A stretch of DNA of 10,773 bases from Granulosicoccaceae bacterium (GCA_023301405.1 JALZUX010000328.1:1-10773), one strand, 5' to 3'. Counted from the stretch's first letter, positions 1-7,753 are shown. The notes: generated from the letters alone by a model not told the origin. Program-made: numbers and translations.

Positions 1-146
1 AAAAAGGCGCATTGCCATCACGCCGAAGTGCAGAAGCACCCGCCAGCAGAGTTGCACGACCGCCAGTAGACTTTGCCGAGGTCGACAAAGACGAAGAAAT
101 TGATTATCTGGATCTGCCAACGTTCCTACGCAGGCAGGCTGATTAG
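1..146 (+). CDS. ftsZ: Cell division protein FtsZ, C-terminal end (partial)
   Basis: Only the last 47 codons are present (frame starting at base 3, stop TAG at 144-146). They comprise an Ala/Pro/Arg-rich variable linker, an acidic stretch (VDKDEEID) and the terminal peptide DYLDLPTFLRRQAD. That peptide is the conserved FtsZ tail which in the family binds FtsA, ZipA and other division partners at the membrane. The GTPase and polymerisation domain lies upstream of the window. The following gene, lpxC, sits just after ftsZ in many gammaproteobacteria at the end of the dcw (division and cell wall) cluster, which supports the call. No intrinsic terminator follows the stop, so transcription may continue into lpxC. 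Confidence 0.93.
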   Translation, partial: KGALPSRRSAEAPASRVARPPVDFAEVDKDEEIDYLDLPTFLRRQAD

Positions 147-394
147 TTAAGTAACCGTTGGTTAATAGGCGTAAGTGCATAGTACGCTTGCGCCTGTTTG
201 GCTTTATTGTGCCTCCCGTTGTTCAGCGGGCAGGCGGTTCTGCTGGTTTCTAATGATTACCATAAGCTTAAGGTGCTAGTGATTGGTGCCCGCAATGCAT
301 TAGCATTTGCGCTTGGTCGCCACCTGCGTTTTTGGTGGATGGCACACGCGCTGACTTGGCGTTCTAGTAATTACGAAAAGCAGTCAAAAATAAA

Positions 395-408
395 CCCGGT
401 CCACCGGG
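395..408 (-). terminator. Short GC hairpin in the lpxC leader; terminator-like only on the minus strand
   Basis: CCCGG, TCCA, CCGGG forms a 5-bp GC stem with a 4-base loop. Read on the minus strand the stem is followed by TTTATTTTT, the layout of a weak intrinsic terminator. On the plus strand it is followed by AAAAG, so it would not stop ftsZ-to-lpxC transcription and would be a hairpin about 25 bases before the lpxC start. No minus-strand gene needs a terminator here. A role in limiting antisense transcription, or as a leader structure, is inference. Confidence 0.3.
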
Positions 409-433
409 AAAAGCCGAAAAAGGATAATAACAG

Positions 434-1348
434 GTGATCCGCCAGCGAACCCTTAATAACCCTATACACGCCACTGGCGTGGGCCTTCATACTGGCCGAA
501 AAGTCTATTTAACTCTTTCTCCAGCGCCCATCAATACGGGGATAATATTCCGCCGGGACATTGGTTCAAAGACAGTTTCAATACCAGCAACTGCCCCTAA
601 AGTTGTGTCAACAGAACTCGCTACCACTATTGGCGATGATGAAGGAAACACAATATCCACCATCGAGCATTTGATGGCAGCTTTTGCCGGACTGGGTGTC
701 GACAATTGCTTTGTAGATGTTAGCGCCCGTGAAGTTCCTATTATGGACGGCAGTGCCGCTCCCTTTATTTTTCTGATCCAGTCTGCTGGTATCAGAGAGC
801 AAATTGCTCCTAAGAAATTTATCAAGATCAAAGAAACCCTTCGCGTTGAAGAGGACGATAAGTGGGTTCAGTTTGATCCGTACGATGGTTTTCGAGTGGA
901 TTTTGAAATCAATTTCAAGCATCCAGCGATCTCAGAAGGGTCTCAAAAAGCGATCATCGATTTCTCATCCACTTCGTTTGTACGAGAAATAAGCCGTGCC
1001 CGAACTTTTGGATTCATGAGTGATATCGAAGCCTTACGTAAGCGTGATCTGGCTTTGGGTGGTTGTCTGGATAACGCCATAGTGGTTGATAACTACAAGG
1101 TGCTGAACGCTGATGGTCTGCGTTATGCCGACGAATTTGTGCGACACAAAATTCTTGATGCGATAGGCGATTTGTTTCAACTTGGCTGTGGTGTGATTGG
1201 GCAGTTCACCGGCTATAAGTCAGGGCATGGCCTTAATAACCAGCTAGTGCGTGCTTTGTTAGCTCAGCCACATGCCTGGGAAGAAGTGACTTTTGAAGAA
1301 GAAGAAGGCCCAATTGTATACAGTCAGCCGTTGGCGTTAGCTAGCTAA
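434..1348 (+). CDS. lpxC: UDP-3-O-acyl-N-acetylglucosamine deacetylase LpxC
   Basis: LpxC is the cytoplasmic zinc amidase that removes the acetyl group from UDP-3-O-acyl-GlcNAc, the committed step of lipid A synthesis. The 304 residues match the usual length of about 305. The opening [20 protein letters not shown] is the family N-terminus. The metal ligands are visible: His79 in STIEHL, then His238 and Asp242 in [10 protein letters not shown]. Glu78, Lys239 and His265 (YKSGHGLNN) are in the catalytic positions. IMDGSAAPF (103-111) and SRARTFGFM (187-195) are also conserved. The start is GTG, with AGGA at 421-424 about ten bases upstream; no ATG gives a better N-terminus. The C-terminus (QPLALAS) differs from the AVLA ending through which FtsH degrades E. 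coli LpxC. The gene lies 287 bases after ftsZ and is convergent with dciA. Confidence 0.98.
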   Translation: MIRQRTLNNPIHATGVGLHTGRKVYLTLSPAPINTGIIFRRDIGSKTVSIPATAPKVVSTELATTIGDDEGNTISTIEHLMAAFAGLGVDNCFVDVSAREVPIMDGSAAPFIFLIQSAGIREQIAPKKFIKIKETLRVEEDDKWVQFDPYDGFRVDFEINFKHPAISEGSQKAIIDFSSTSFVREISRARTFGFMSDIEALRKRDLALGGCLDNAIVVDNYKVLNADGLRYADEFVRHKILDAIGDLFQLGCGVIGQFTGYKSGHGLNNQLVRALLAQPHAWEEVTFEEEEGPIVYSQPLALAS

Positions 1349-1361
1349 AGCGACTGGACTA

Positions 1362-1402
1362 CTGCATGTGGTTGTTTGGGTATTCCAGATAACTACATGT
1401 AG
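1362..1402 (+). other. Stem-loop between the convergent lpxC and dciA genes
   Basis: CTGCATGTGGTT (1362-1373) and AACTACATGTAG (1391-1402) pair over 12 base pairs, two of them G-U in RNA of the plus strand, around a 17-base loop. It starts 13 bases after the lpxC stop. No run of T follows, so it is not a typical intrinsic terminator. It could protect the lpxC mRNA 3' end or assist termination. The pairing is seen in the sequence; the role is inferred. Confidence 0.4.
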
Positions 1403-1469
1403 CCGTTATAAGGCTTTGTGCTACGAGGCCGACCGCACTAGCGCGTGATTCTAGATGGGCACTAGCTAG

Positions 1470-1757
1470 CTAGTACTTCCTTGGCTGTACGTTTGGAATG
1501 GTGCGGGTTTGAACTGCCCGCAGCACAATGCCCCGTTGCATAAATACTTTCTTAATTTCATTGTCATAGAAGCGCATTTTGGACGTCCAGGCCGGAGATT
1601 CGGCGTAGATTTTCAGGGTTGTATCCTCTATGACGGCATAAACCACTCGCTTCAGGACGTCCGGCGGCAGAGCCAGCAGCAGTGAGTCTTTCACGTCTTT
1701 CCAATTTCTGGATCGGCGCGTGAACTCATTGTCGATAAAAGTGTCGATTTGTTTCAT
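1470..1757 (-). CDS. dciA: DciA-like DUF721 protein, predicted replicative helicase loader
   Basis: This is a 95-residue protein with the DUF721 pattern: LPPDVLKRVVYAVIEDTTLKIYAESPAWTSKMRFY at about 30-64, ending in a short basic tail. The LPP, the hydrophobic strand before AESPAW, and the Lys/Arg-x-Arg-Phe/Tyr that follows are family features. DUF721 proteins include DciA, which loads the DnaB helicase in bacteria that lack DnaC. In Pseudomonas and Vibrio a gene of this family also lies between lpxC and secA, which supports the call. The protein is short, essentially the core domain only. The ATG has no clear Shine-Dalgarno sequence, and an in-frame TGA lies upstream, so a much longer form is excluded. 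The stop codon sits inside the 14-base palindrome at 1461-1474. The family assignment is fairly firm; loader function is inferred from the family. Confidence 0.8.
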   Translation of the reverse strand: MKQIDTFIDNEFTRRSRNWKDVKDSLLLALPPDVLKRVVYAVIEDTTLKIYAESPAWTSKMRFYDNEIKKVFMQRGIVLRAVQTRTIPNVQPRKY

Positions 1758-2093
1758 AGGAATCGCAGGCGTGAACGGGCCAGATCAAGTCTAACAGTGT
1801 ATGAATCTCGCTGAAACACACGATTTCCCGGTTTCCTTGCTGATTCTGAAACAAGCGGTAATCTCGCTTTAGTAAAATGAGCGTTAAAATTGCAAGGACG
1901 TAGGGCTGCAGGTGTAATCAACTCAGCGATTAGGCATTCTCACTTGCAAGGCCTGATTCCGCCCACACCTTTGGGTAGATATGAACCGCCACAACACTGG
2001 TTTGCCTGATACTATTAGGGATTCAGCGTAAGCATTTTGCACAGATCATCGGACCATCTTAATGAAAATATACCAGGCTCAGGTAGCTGACAA
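1758..2093. other. Divergent region between dciA and secA with no normal-sized gene
   Basis: These 336 bases must hold the promoters for dciA (-) and secA (+), but I find no convincing -35/-10 pair for either. In Pseudomonas an M23-type peptidase gene occupies the equivalent place; there is none here and no remnant that I can recognise. Visible structure: direct repeats AATCTCGCT (1804-1812, 1860-1868), CTGAAACA (1811-1818, 1846-1853) and TTGCAAGG (1890-1897, 1944-1951). There is also a looser pair, ACTCAGCGATTAGGCATTCT at 1921-1940 and ATTCAGCGTAAGCATTTT at 2021-2038. Mini-ORFs of 23 codons (1801-1872), 16 codons (1981-2031) and 11 codons (2062-2097) are present. Only the last has a notable position. 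Confidence 0.6.
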
Positions 2094-2097
2094 ATGA
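2062..2097 (+). CDS. Possible 11-codon leader ORF overlapping the secA start
   Basis: ATG at 2062 opens [11 protein letters not shown] and ends in TGA at 2095-2097. Its stop shares bases with the secA initiation codon in an ATGA overlap, the usual arrangement for translational coupling. A weak GGA (2051-2053) lies eight bases before its ATG. It is far shorter than, and unrelated in sequence to, the E. coli SecM leader that regulates secA. So short an ORF can arise by chance; only the exact 4-base overlap makes it worth recording. Confidence 0.25.
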   Translation: MKIYQAQVADK

Positions 2098-4820
2098 TTG
2101 GTAATCTAGTTAAAAAACTTGTCGGCAGCCGCAACGATCGGCTGGTTAAGCAGTATCAAAAGACAATTGCCGCCGCGAATCTGTTCGCAGACCATTGTGC
2201 TCCGTTGTCGGATGAGCAATTGCGCGCTAAAACGGAAGAATTCAAAGCGAAGGTGGCGAATGGCACCACGCTTGACGAATTACTGCCAGAAGCCTTCGCT
2301 GTGGTTCGCGAGGCGGGTACTCGTGCGATGGGCATGCGCCACTACGATGAACAATTTATTGGTGGAGCCGTGCTGCACGACGGCAAAATTGCAGAAATGC
2401 GCACCGGTGAAGGTAAAACCCTGGTTGCCACTACCGCGGTATATTTAAATGCGTTAACAGGTAAGGGCGTTCACGTGATCACGGTCAATGACTATCTGGC
2501 GCAACGTGACGCGGAATGGATGGGGATTCTCTATCGTTTTCTGGGGCTTTCCGTTGGCGTAATTATTAGTGGCATGGATTCAACAGCGAGACGCGAGTCT
2601 TACGCGGCCGATGTAACCTACGGCACAAACAATGAGTTTGGCTTTGATTACCTGCGCGATAACATGGCGCTTACACACGAAGACAAGGTGCAGCGCGGCT
2701 TGCATTATGCGATTGTCGACGAGGTCGACTCCATCCTCATTGATGAAGCTCGAACACCGCTTATCATTTCCGGTCCAACTAATGAGAGTAGCGAAACCTA
2801 TAGCACCATAAATAAAGTGGTCCCGTCACTGGTTGCTGTGGTCGAGGAAGACGGCCCGGGTGATTTCACGATTGATGAAAAAGCCAAACAGGTTCATTTA
2901 ACCGAAACCGGCATGGACCGCATTGAGCAGCTGATGGTCGAGCAAGGCATGCTTGAAGAAAACGAAAGCCTATACGATGCGGCTAACATCAGCCATTTGC
3001 ACCACCTAAATGCTGGTTTACGCGCCCACGCGATTTACAAAAAAGACATCGACTACATTGTCGCCAACGACCAGATTGTTATCGTTGATGAGTTTACCGG
3101 TCGTACCATGGTGGGCCGCCGCTGGTCTGATGGATTGCATCAGGCGATAGAGGCGAAAGAACAAGTCACAATACAACAGGAAAATCAAACCCTCGCCTCT
3201 ATCACCTATCAAAACTACTTTCGTCTCTACGACAAGCTGGCGGGTATGACGGGTACGGCAGATACTGAAGCCTTTGAGTTTCAGTCGATCTATGACCTTG
3301 AAGTAGTGGTAATACCCACACACAAGAGCATGGTGCGTGATGACCGTGGAGACTTAATTTACCTGACGCAGCGTGAAAAATATGACGCCATAGTCGAAGA
3401 CATCGAAGAGTGCGTAACGCGGCAGCAACCTGCGCTGGTGGGAACCACCTCTATTGAAACATCTGAGTATTTGTCGGGATTATTGAAAGCTAAGAACATT
3501 CCACATGAAGTACTGAATGCCAAGCAGCATGAGCGTGAGGCGCAAATTATTGCCGACGCGGGGCGGCCCGGCGCGGTCACGATCGCTACCAATATGGCGG
3601 GTCGTGGTACCGATATCGTGCTGGGGGGTAACCTTGAATCAGAACTTGAAGGTGTGGTCGACGTAACAGACGACGATAAAAAAACGCGAACCACAGACTG
3701 GCAGCAGCGCCACGCTGACGTTCTAGCCTCTGGTGGTTTGCATATTATTGGTACCGAGCGGCACGAGAGTCGACGTATTGATAACCAGTTACGTGGTCGT
3801 TCGGGACGTCAGGGTGATGCTGGATCATCACGCTTTTATCTTTCCCTTGAAGATAACTTAATGCGTATTTTCGCCTCTGAGCGCATCGGGGGCATCATGC
3901 AGAAGCTTGGCATGGAAGAAGGTGAGGCGATAGAGCACTCTCTAGTGACCCGTGCCATTGAAAATGCACAACGTAAAGTTGAAGGGCACAACTTTGATAT
4001 CCGAAAGCATCTACTTGAATACGACGATGTCGCTAACGATCAACGTAAAGTTATTTATGAGCAGCGTGACGATCTGATCGACGCAGAAGAAGTCTCTGAA
4101 AACGTATCTGCAATGCGTGAAGATGCCGTTGAAACCTTAATGGCTGAATACTTACCGCCGGGCAGTCTTGATGAGAGCTGGGATCTCGAAGGTGCCGATG
4201 AGGCATTAAAAAGCGCTTTCGATCTAGATATGGGCCTTAAAGCGCTGGTTGATGGCGATGGTAGTCTTGACGAAGAAAGTATTCGGGAAACCGTCACCAA
4301 TGCCCTCGGAGAAAAGTATCAGGAGACAGAATCGCGTGCTGGCGAAGAAACGTTGCGGCGCTTTGAAAAATTTGTTCTGCTGAAAACACTGGATGATCAT
4401 TGGAAAGAGCATCTCGCTTCAATGGATTATTTACGCCAGAGCGTAGGCTTGCGCGGGTACGCACAAAAAAACCCGAAGCAGGAATACAAGCGTGAATCGT
4501 TTGAACTGTTCTCGCATATGTTAGATGAATATAAAAAAGACGTGGTAGGTGTATTGTCAAAGGTGCAAGTGCAAGACCCTGCCGAAGTCGAAAGAGCAGA
4601 AGCGCAAGCTCAAGCACAGCAGCCAACGCCACAACAAGTCACATATGAGCACGCAGACGCAGCCAGTGCTACTGCATCAGCACCACCTGAAGACCATGGT
4701 CAGGGTGGAGATACTATGGATGAACCGTTTACTCGCGGTGAACCAAAAGTAGGGCGCAATGATCCTTGCTGGTGTGGTTCGGGTAAGAAGTTTAAGCGCT
4801 GTCACGGGCAGTTGACCTAG
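2094..4820 (+). CDS. secA: Preprotein translocase ATPase SecA
   Basis: SecA is the ATPase that drives unfolded preproteins through the SecYEG channel in the inner membrane. The 908 residues are close to E. coli SecA (901). The N-terminus ends its first helix in GSRNDR. Walker A is MRTGEGKT (102-109), and Walker B with the DEAD-like motif is in [21 protein letters not shown], with Asp209-Glu210. [17 protein letters not shown] lies at 175-191. In the second nucleotide-binding half are MAGRGTDI (from 501) and RGRSGRQGD (567-575). A Gln/Ala/Pro-rich linker leads to the C-terminal zinc site [13 protein letters not shown], with Cys892, Cys894, Cys903 and His904; in the family this binds SecB and lipid. 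Its presence predicts a SecB elsewhere in the genome. AGG (2081-2083) lies ten bases before the ATG. The stop is 9 bases before argJ, so the two are probably one transcript. Confidence 0.98.
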   Translation: MIGNLVKKLVGSRNDRLVKQYQKTIAAANLFADHCAPLSDEQLRAKTEEFKAKVANGTTLDELLPEAFAVVREAGTRAMGMRHYDEQFIGGAVLHDGKIAEMRTGEGKTLVATTAVYLNALTGKGVHVITVNDYLAQRDAEWMGILYRFLGLSVGVIISGMDSTARRESYAADVTYGTNNEFGFDYLRDNMALTHEDKVQRGLHYAIVDEVDSILIDEARTPLIISGPTNESSETYSTINKVVPSLVAVVEEDGPGDFTIDEKAKQVHLTETGMDRIEQLMVEQGMLEENESLYDAANISHLHHLNAGLRAHAIYKKDIDYIVANDQIVIVDEFTGRTMVGRRWSDGLHQAIEAKEQVTIQQENQTLASITYQNYFRLYDKLAGMTGTADTEAFEFQSIYDLEVVVIPTHKSMVRDDRGDLIYLTQREKYDAIVEDIEECVTRQQPALVGTTSIETSEYLSGLLKAKNIPHEVLNAKQHEREAQIIADAGRPGAVTIATNMAGRGTDIVLGGNLESELEGVVDVTDDDKKTRTTDWQQRHADVLASGGLHIIGTERHESRRIDNQLRGRSGRQGDAGSSRFYLSLEDNLMRIFASERIGGIMQKLGMEEGEAIEHSLVTRAIENAQRKVEGHNFDIRKHLLEYDDVANDQRKVIYEQRDDLIDAEEVSENVSAMREDAVETLMAEYLPPGSLDESWDLEGADEALKSAFDLDMGLKALVDGDGSLDEESIRETVTNALGEKYQETESRAGEETLRRFEKFVLLKTLDDHWKEHLASMDYLRQSVGLRGYAQKNPKQEYKRESFELFSHMLDEYKKDVVGVLSKVQVQDPAEVERAEAQAQAQQPTPQQVTYEHADAASATASAPPEDHGQGGDTMDEPFTRGEPKVGRNDPCWCGSGKKFKRCHGQLT

Positions 4821-4822
4821 GG
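4818..4822 (+). promoter_or_regulatory. argJ ribosome binding site overlapping the secA stop
   Basis: TAGGG includes the secA stop codon TAG and lies seven bases before the argJ ATG at 4830. This supports the 4830 start over the in-frame ATG at 4845, and suggests that ribosomes finishing secA can influence argJ initiation. Confidence 0.55.
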
Positions 4823-4829
4823 TCTGGTT

Positions 4830-6047
4830 ATGGCAGTGGGTCTAATGCCGCCGGGCATTCTTGCGGCGGTTAATGGTGTTCGCCTTGCTGGCGGGGCGTG
4901 CGGTATTAAAAGTAGTGGCGCCTCAGACCTTCTGCTGATCGCTCTGAGTGAAGGGTCGGCCGTTGCCGGTGTTTTCACGAAAAATGCATATTGCGCTGCG
5001 CCAGTGACGATCGCTCGCAATCATTTGCAGCAGGGTAACGTAAGGGCGCTGCTGATAAATTCGGGTAATGCCAATGCGGGCACCGGAGTACAGGGAATGG
5101 CAGATGCCATGTCACTGTGTGAATTGACAGCATCACAACTGGGGTTAGACGCATCTCAGGTGCTGCCGTTTTCCACTGGTGTGATCGGTGCGTTATTGCC
5201 GATGGAAAAACTAAAAGCAGGTGTGCGCAGCTTGTCGCCTGAATTAAGTGAACAGCAATGGTTGAGTGCTGCAGAATCAATCATGACAACCGACACTTTG
5301 CCCAAAGCGCACTCGCAGCAAATCACAATTGATGGGAAAGTAATTACCATCACTGGTATCTCAAAAGGATCAGGGATGATACATCCTGATATGGCAACGA
5401 TGCTTTCGTTCGTTGCCACTGATGCTGCTGTGGACAACACAGCTCTACAGAAAGCACTCGGCGCTATTGCGGATAGCACGTTTAATTGTATTTCGGTTGA
5501 TGGAGATACATCGACTAATGACGCGTATATTTGTATTGCCTCTGGCCAGCAAAATAATAATGTGCTTAACGAAAATCACCCTCAATGGTCTGACTTCTAT
5601 CAGGCACTTGAAGCGACTGCTCTACACTTGGCGCATGCGATTATCAGGGATGGTGAAGGCGCGACGCGTTTTATTGAAATAGAGGTGAATGGTGGAGAAG
5701 ACATTGAGTCTTGTAAGCGTGTTGGTTTTACTGTGGCTCATTCTCCATTAGTTAAAACGGCATTTTTCGCAGGTGATCCTAATTTAGGTCGAATACTGGC
5801 GGCGATTGGCCGTAGTAAAATTGCCAAGCTTGATATGAATAAGGTCTCATTAAAATTAGGTGGTCTTCCGGTCGTTGAGAACGGTGAACCGTCGGCAAGC
5901 TACAGTGAAGCTGAGGCTTCGCGAATAATGTCTGAGCAAGATATTCGAGTAGAAATAAGTCTGGGGCTAGGCAGTAACAGCGCAACGGTATGGACGACTG
6001 ATTTATCTTATGACTATGTCAAGATAAACGCAGAGTATCGGTCTTAG
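4830..6047 (+). CDS. argJ: Bifunctional ornithine acetyltransferase / N-acetylglutamate synthase ArgJ
   Basis: ArgJ transfers the acetyl group from N-acetylornithine to glutamate, recycling it in arginine synthesis; bifunctional forms also use acetyl-CoA. The 405 residues fit the family. The self-cleavage site is KGSGMIHPDMATML (179-192): the precursor is cut between Ala189 and Thr190, and Thr190 becomes the N-terminal nucleophile of the beta chain. The oxyanion-hole motif STGVIG is at 115-120. INSGNANAGTG (76-86), the CISVDGDTSTNDA region, and AIIRDGEGATRFIE followed by VKTAFFAGDPNLGRILAAIGR are also characteristic. It follows secA by 9 bases, the same neighbour order as in Pseudomonas. Sequence alone does not show whether the enzyme is bifunctional or only the recycling transferase. 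It ends 9 bases from the convergent coaE stop, with no terminator visible between them. Confidence 0.96.
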   Translation: MAVGLMPPGILAAVNGVRLAGGACGIKSSGASDLLLIALSEGSAVAGVFTKNAYCAAPVTIARNHLQQGNVRALLINSGNANAGTGVQGMADAMSLCELTASQLGLDASQVLPFSTGVIGALLPMEKLKAGVRSLSPELSEQQWLSAAESIMTTDTLPKAHSQQITIDGKVITITGISKGSGMIHPDMATMLSFVATDAAVDNTALQKALGAIADSTFNCISVDGDTSTNDAYICIASGQQNNNVLNENHPQWSDFYQALEATALHLAHAIIRDGEGATRFIEIEVNGGEDIESCKRVGFTVAHSPLVKTAFFAGDPNLGRILAAIGRSKIAKLDMNKVSLKLGGLPVVENGEPSASYSEAEASRIMSEQDIRVEISLGLGSNSATVWTTDLSYDYVKINAEYRS

Positions 6048-6056
6048 CTCGCGCCG

Positions 6057-6668
6057 CTAGTCTGAACTGAGTGCTAGCTTGGTCAGTTTGTTATGCAGTT
6101 CCATTACCTGCACTTTAGTGCTTCCAATATCCCCGCTGTTCGTCACAACATCATCGGCTACCGCCAGGCGCTGTTGCCTGCTGGCCTGACTGGCGAGAAT
6201 TTTTTCTGCCTGAGTGCGAGTGCTGTTGTCCCGTTTCATTAAGCGCTTTAGTTGAGTTTGAACCTCAACATCTACCACTATCACGTAGTCGTAGGTATTT
6301 TGCTGACCGGTTTCTACTAATAGGGGAATAACGACAATGCTATAGAGTGCGCCATTTTTTTCATGAATGGCAAGGCTATCAAGTGTCAGCTGTCGAATGA
6401 GAGGATGGGTAATTGCTTCAAGATCTGACCTGGCATCTGAGTCATCGAAAATAATTTGTCGTAATAATTGTCGATTAAGTGTGGCATCGCTACTAATGAC
6501 CTGCTGGCCGAATCTGTTGGCAATGGCAGCTAGGCCGTCGCTATTTGGTTCAACCACTTTTCTGGCTAATAAGTCGGCATCGACCACTGGTACGCCGAGA
6601 TCAGAGAAGCTGTCGCTTACCGTTGTTTTGCCACTGGCAATGCCGCCGCTAAGGGCTACCCGCAGCAT
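6057..6668 (-). CDS. coaE: Dephospho-CoA kinase CoaE
   Basis: CoaE phosphorylates the 3'-hydroxyl of dephospho-CoA with ATP, the last step of coenzyme A synthesis, in the cytoplasm. The 203 residues are the normal size. The P-loop GGIASGKT is at 8-15. VVDADLLAR with Asp30 and Asp32 follows, then ITHPLIR (about 87-92), the strand VVIPLLVETG (112-121), and the lid region SQASRQQRLAVADDVVTNSG (160-179), whose RxxRLxxAD pattern is typical. The gene starts 24 bases after the pilD stop. In Pseudomonas coaE is also the gene after pilD, so it is probably transcribed with the pilus genes. The Shine-Dalgarno sequence is weak. The yacG gene that often follows is absent: the next gene is the convergent argJ. 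Confidence 0.96.
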   Translation of the reverse strand: MLRVALSGGIASGKTTVSDSFSDLGVPVVDADLLARKVVEPNSDGLAAIANRFGQQVISSDATLNRQLLRQIIFDDSDARSDLEAITHPLIRQLTLDSLAIHEKNGALYSIVVIPLLVETGQQNTYDYVIVVDVEVQTQLKRLMKRDNSTRTQAEKILASQASRQQRLAVADDVVTNSGDIGSTKVQVMELHNKLTKLALSSD

Positions 6669-6692
6669 GGGTAGCCAGCGGTAGTATTTACC

Positions 6693-7568
6693 TTACAGGC
6701 CCATTTTAGAGGTATAAAATGCAACAAGTTGATCGCCCCACATTAGTGCAATCCAACCGGCAATCGCAAGGTAGGGGCCGAATGGAATTGGTTTGTCACG
6801 TTTATGTTTAAATGCAACCATCAGCATGATACCGATAACAGCGCCTGTCAATGACGACAACAGAATGATCAATGGCAGCTTCATCCAGCCAAGCCAGGCG
6901 CCCATCGCTGCCAGTAATTTAAAATCACCAAAGCCCATACCTTCTTTGCCGGTGATTAGCTTGAATGTTTGAAATACCAGCCACAGAGACATGTAGCCAG
7001 CGGCGGCCCCTATAATTGCGTGGTGTGCATCAACAAAAACAGGTGACAGGCTGATCACCAGTCCCAGCCACATTAATGGCAGGGTGATTGTGTCTGGTAG
7101 CAAGGTGGTGTGAAAATCAATTAATGCTAGTGATATCAGTGACCAGGTAAACAGCAGTGCAAAAACGGTTTGTAAGCTGGCGCCAAACTTCATTGCGATA
7201 GCCAATGACATGAACGCGGTCAAGAGCTCAACAATCGGGTACTGGGCAGAGATAGGGTTTTTGCAGTTACCACATTTGCCGCGTAGTAAAACCCATGAAA
7301 TAACCGGTATATTGCGCCACGCGCTGATCATCTCGCCGCAAGAAGGGCAGCTAGAGCGTGGCACCATTAGATTAAATGGCTTTTGCTCCGTGGTGTCTTC
7401 TGATTCAAGTTCCAGAAACTCGCGGCACTCGCTGCGCCAGTTTTTTTCCATCATCAGCGGCAGTCTATAAACCACCACATTAAGGAAGCTACCGACAAAT
7501 AAGCCAACCGTAAAACAAACGAAAAAGAGCAACGAATTGTTGCTCTGGATTACTTCAAGTAGTGTCAT
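6693..7568 (-). CDS. pilD: Prepilin leader peptidase / N-methyltransferase PilD
   Basis: PilD is an inner-membrane aspartic peptidase. It removes the short leader of type IV prepilins and often of type II secretion pseudopilins, and methylates the new N-terminus. From the ATG at 7568 it has 291 residues. TM1 (about 13-33) ends in GSFLNVVVYRLP. A cytoplasmic domain follows with the zinc tetrad Cys74, Cys77 (CPSC), Cys99 and Cys102 (CGNC). A series of membrane segments then carries the catalytic aspartates Asp151 (LALIDF) and Asp215 (GMGFGDFKLL). I chose this ATG because GGA (7577-7575) lies six bases before it. A TTG two codons further upstream would touch the GGA directly. The tandem fold-back repeats separate it from pilC, so its translation and perhaps its expression no longer depend directly on pilC. 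Confidence 0.96.
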   Translation of the reverse strand: MTLLEVIQSNNSLLFFVCFTVGLFVGSFLNVVVYRLPLMMEKNWRSECREFLELESEDTTEQKPFNLMVPRSSCPSCGEMISAWRNIPVISWVLLRGKCGNCKNPISAQYPIVELLTAFMSLAIAMKFGASLQTVFALLFTWSLISLALIDFHTTLLPDTITLPLMWLGLVISLSPVFVDAHHAIIGAAAGYMSLWLVFQTFKLITGKEGMGFGDFKLLAAMGAWLGWMKLPLIILLSSLTGAVIGIMLMVAFKHKRDKPIPFGPYLAIAGWIALMWGDQLVAFYTSKMGL

Positions 7569-7574
7569 TTTCAA

Positions 7575-7577
7575 TCC
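7575..7577 (-). promoter_or_regulatory. Ribosome binding site of pilD
   Basis: GGA on the minus strand, six bases before the ATG at 7568. It decides between that start and the TTG at 7574, which it would abut. It lies outside the repeat elements, whose outer end is at about 7583. Confidence 0.5.
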
Positions 7578-7591
7578 GTGCGCTTAGGTGA

Positions 7592-7741
7592 CTGTCCGGC
7601 AACTAAAATCTACTGTGGGCGCGGTCTTTCGGCTAGCTATTACGATCAATATCGTTAGAGAAGAATGACTATCTGCCTCTATTGATCGAAACATCTAGCT
7701 CGAAATCTCACACCCTCGCTACGGCCCCAGTTCTCGGACAG
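7592..7741. repeat. Fold-back repeat element, copy 1 (MITE-like or REP-like)
   Basis: A 150-base unit that starts CTGTCCG and ends CGGACAG. It is colinear with copy 2 without gaps and differs at about 22 positions by hand count, roughly 85% identity. The two halves are imperfect inverted repeats of each other. CGATCAAT (7643-7650) pairs perfectly with ATTGATCG (7681-7688) near the centre. The outer arms are less well paired than in copy 2. The pairing continues outwards: CTTAGGTGA before the unit matches the complement of CCACCTAGG after it at 7 of 9 positions. It encodes no protein I can support. The end structure suggests a non-autonomous mobile element, but no transposase gene is in the window and I do not recognise a named family. 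Confidence 0.85.
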
Positions 7742-7753
7742 CCACCTAGGAGC

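Noticed and set aside
198..437. A 79-codon open frame between ftsZ and lpxC, starting at TTG
   Set aside because: It has no recognisable domain, a poor start and no clear ribosome binding site, and it runs into the lpxC start. The spacer is more likely leader sequence.
1801..1872. A 23-codon mini-ORF near the dciA start, on the opposite strand
   Set aside because: No ribosome binding site and no special position relative to secA; it is within what chance gives.
2037..2065. TTGCAC with a 17-base spacer to TAATGA as a secA promoter
   Set aside because: The -10 hexamer matches the consensus at only two positions, too weak to call.
6056..6078. GCTAG/CTAGC inverted repeat near the argJ-coaE junction as a bidirectional terminator
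   Set aside because: Only a 5-bp stem with a 13-base loop, no T run on either side, and it lies within the coaE coding end.
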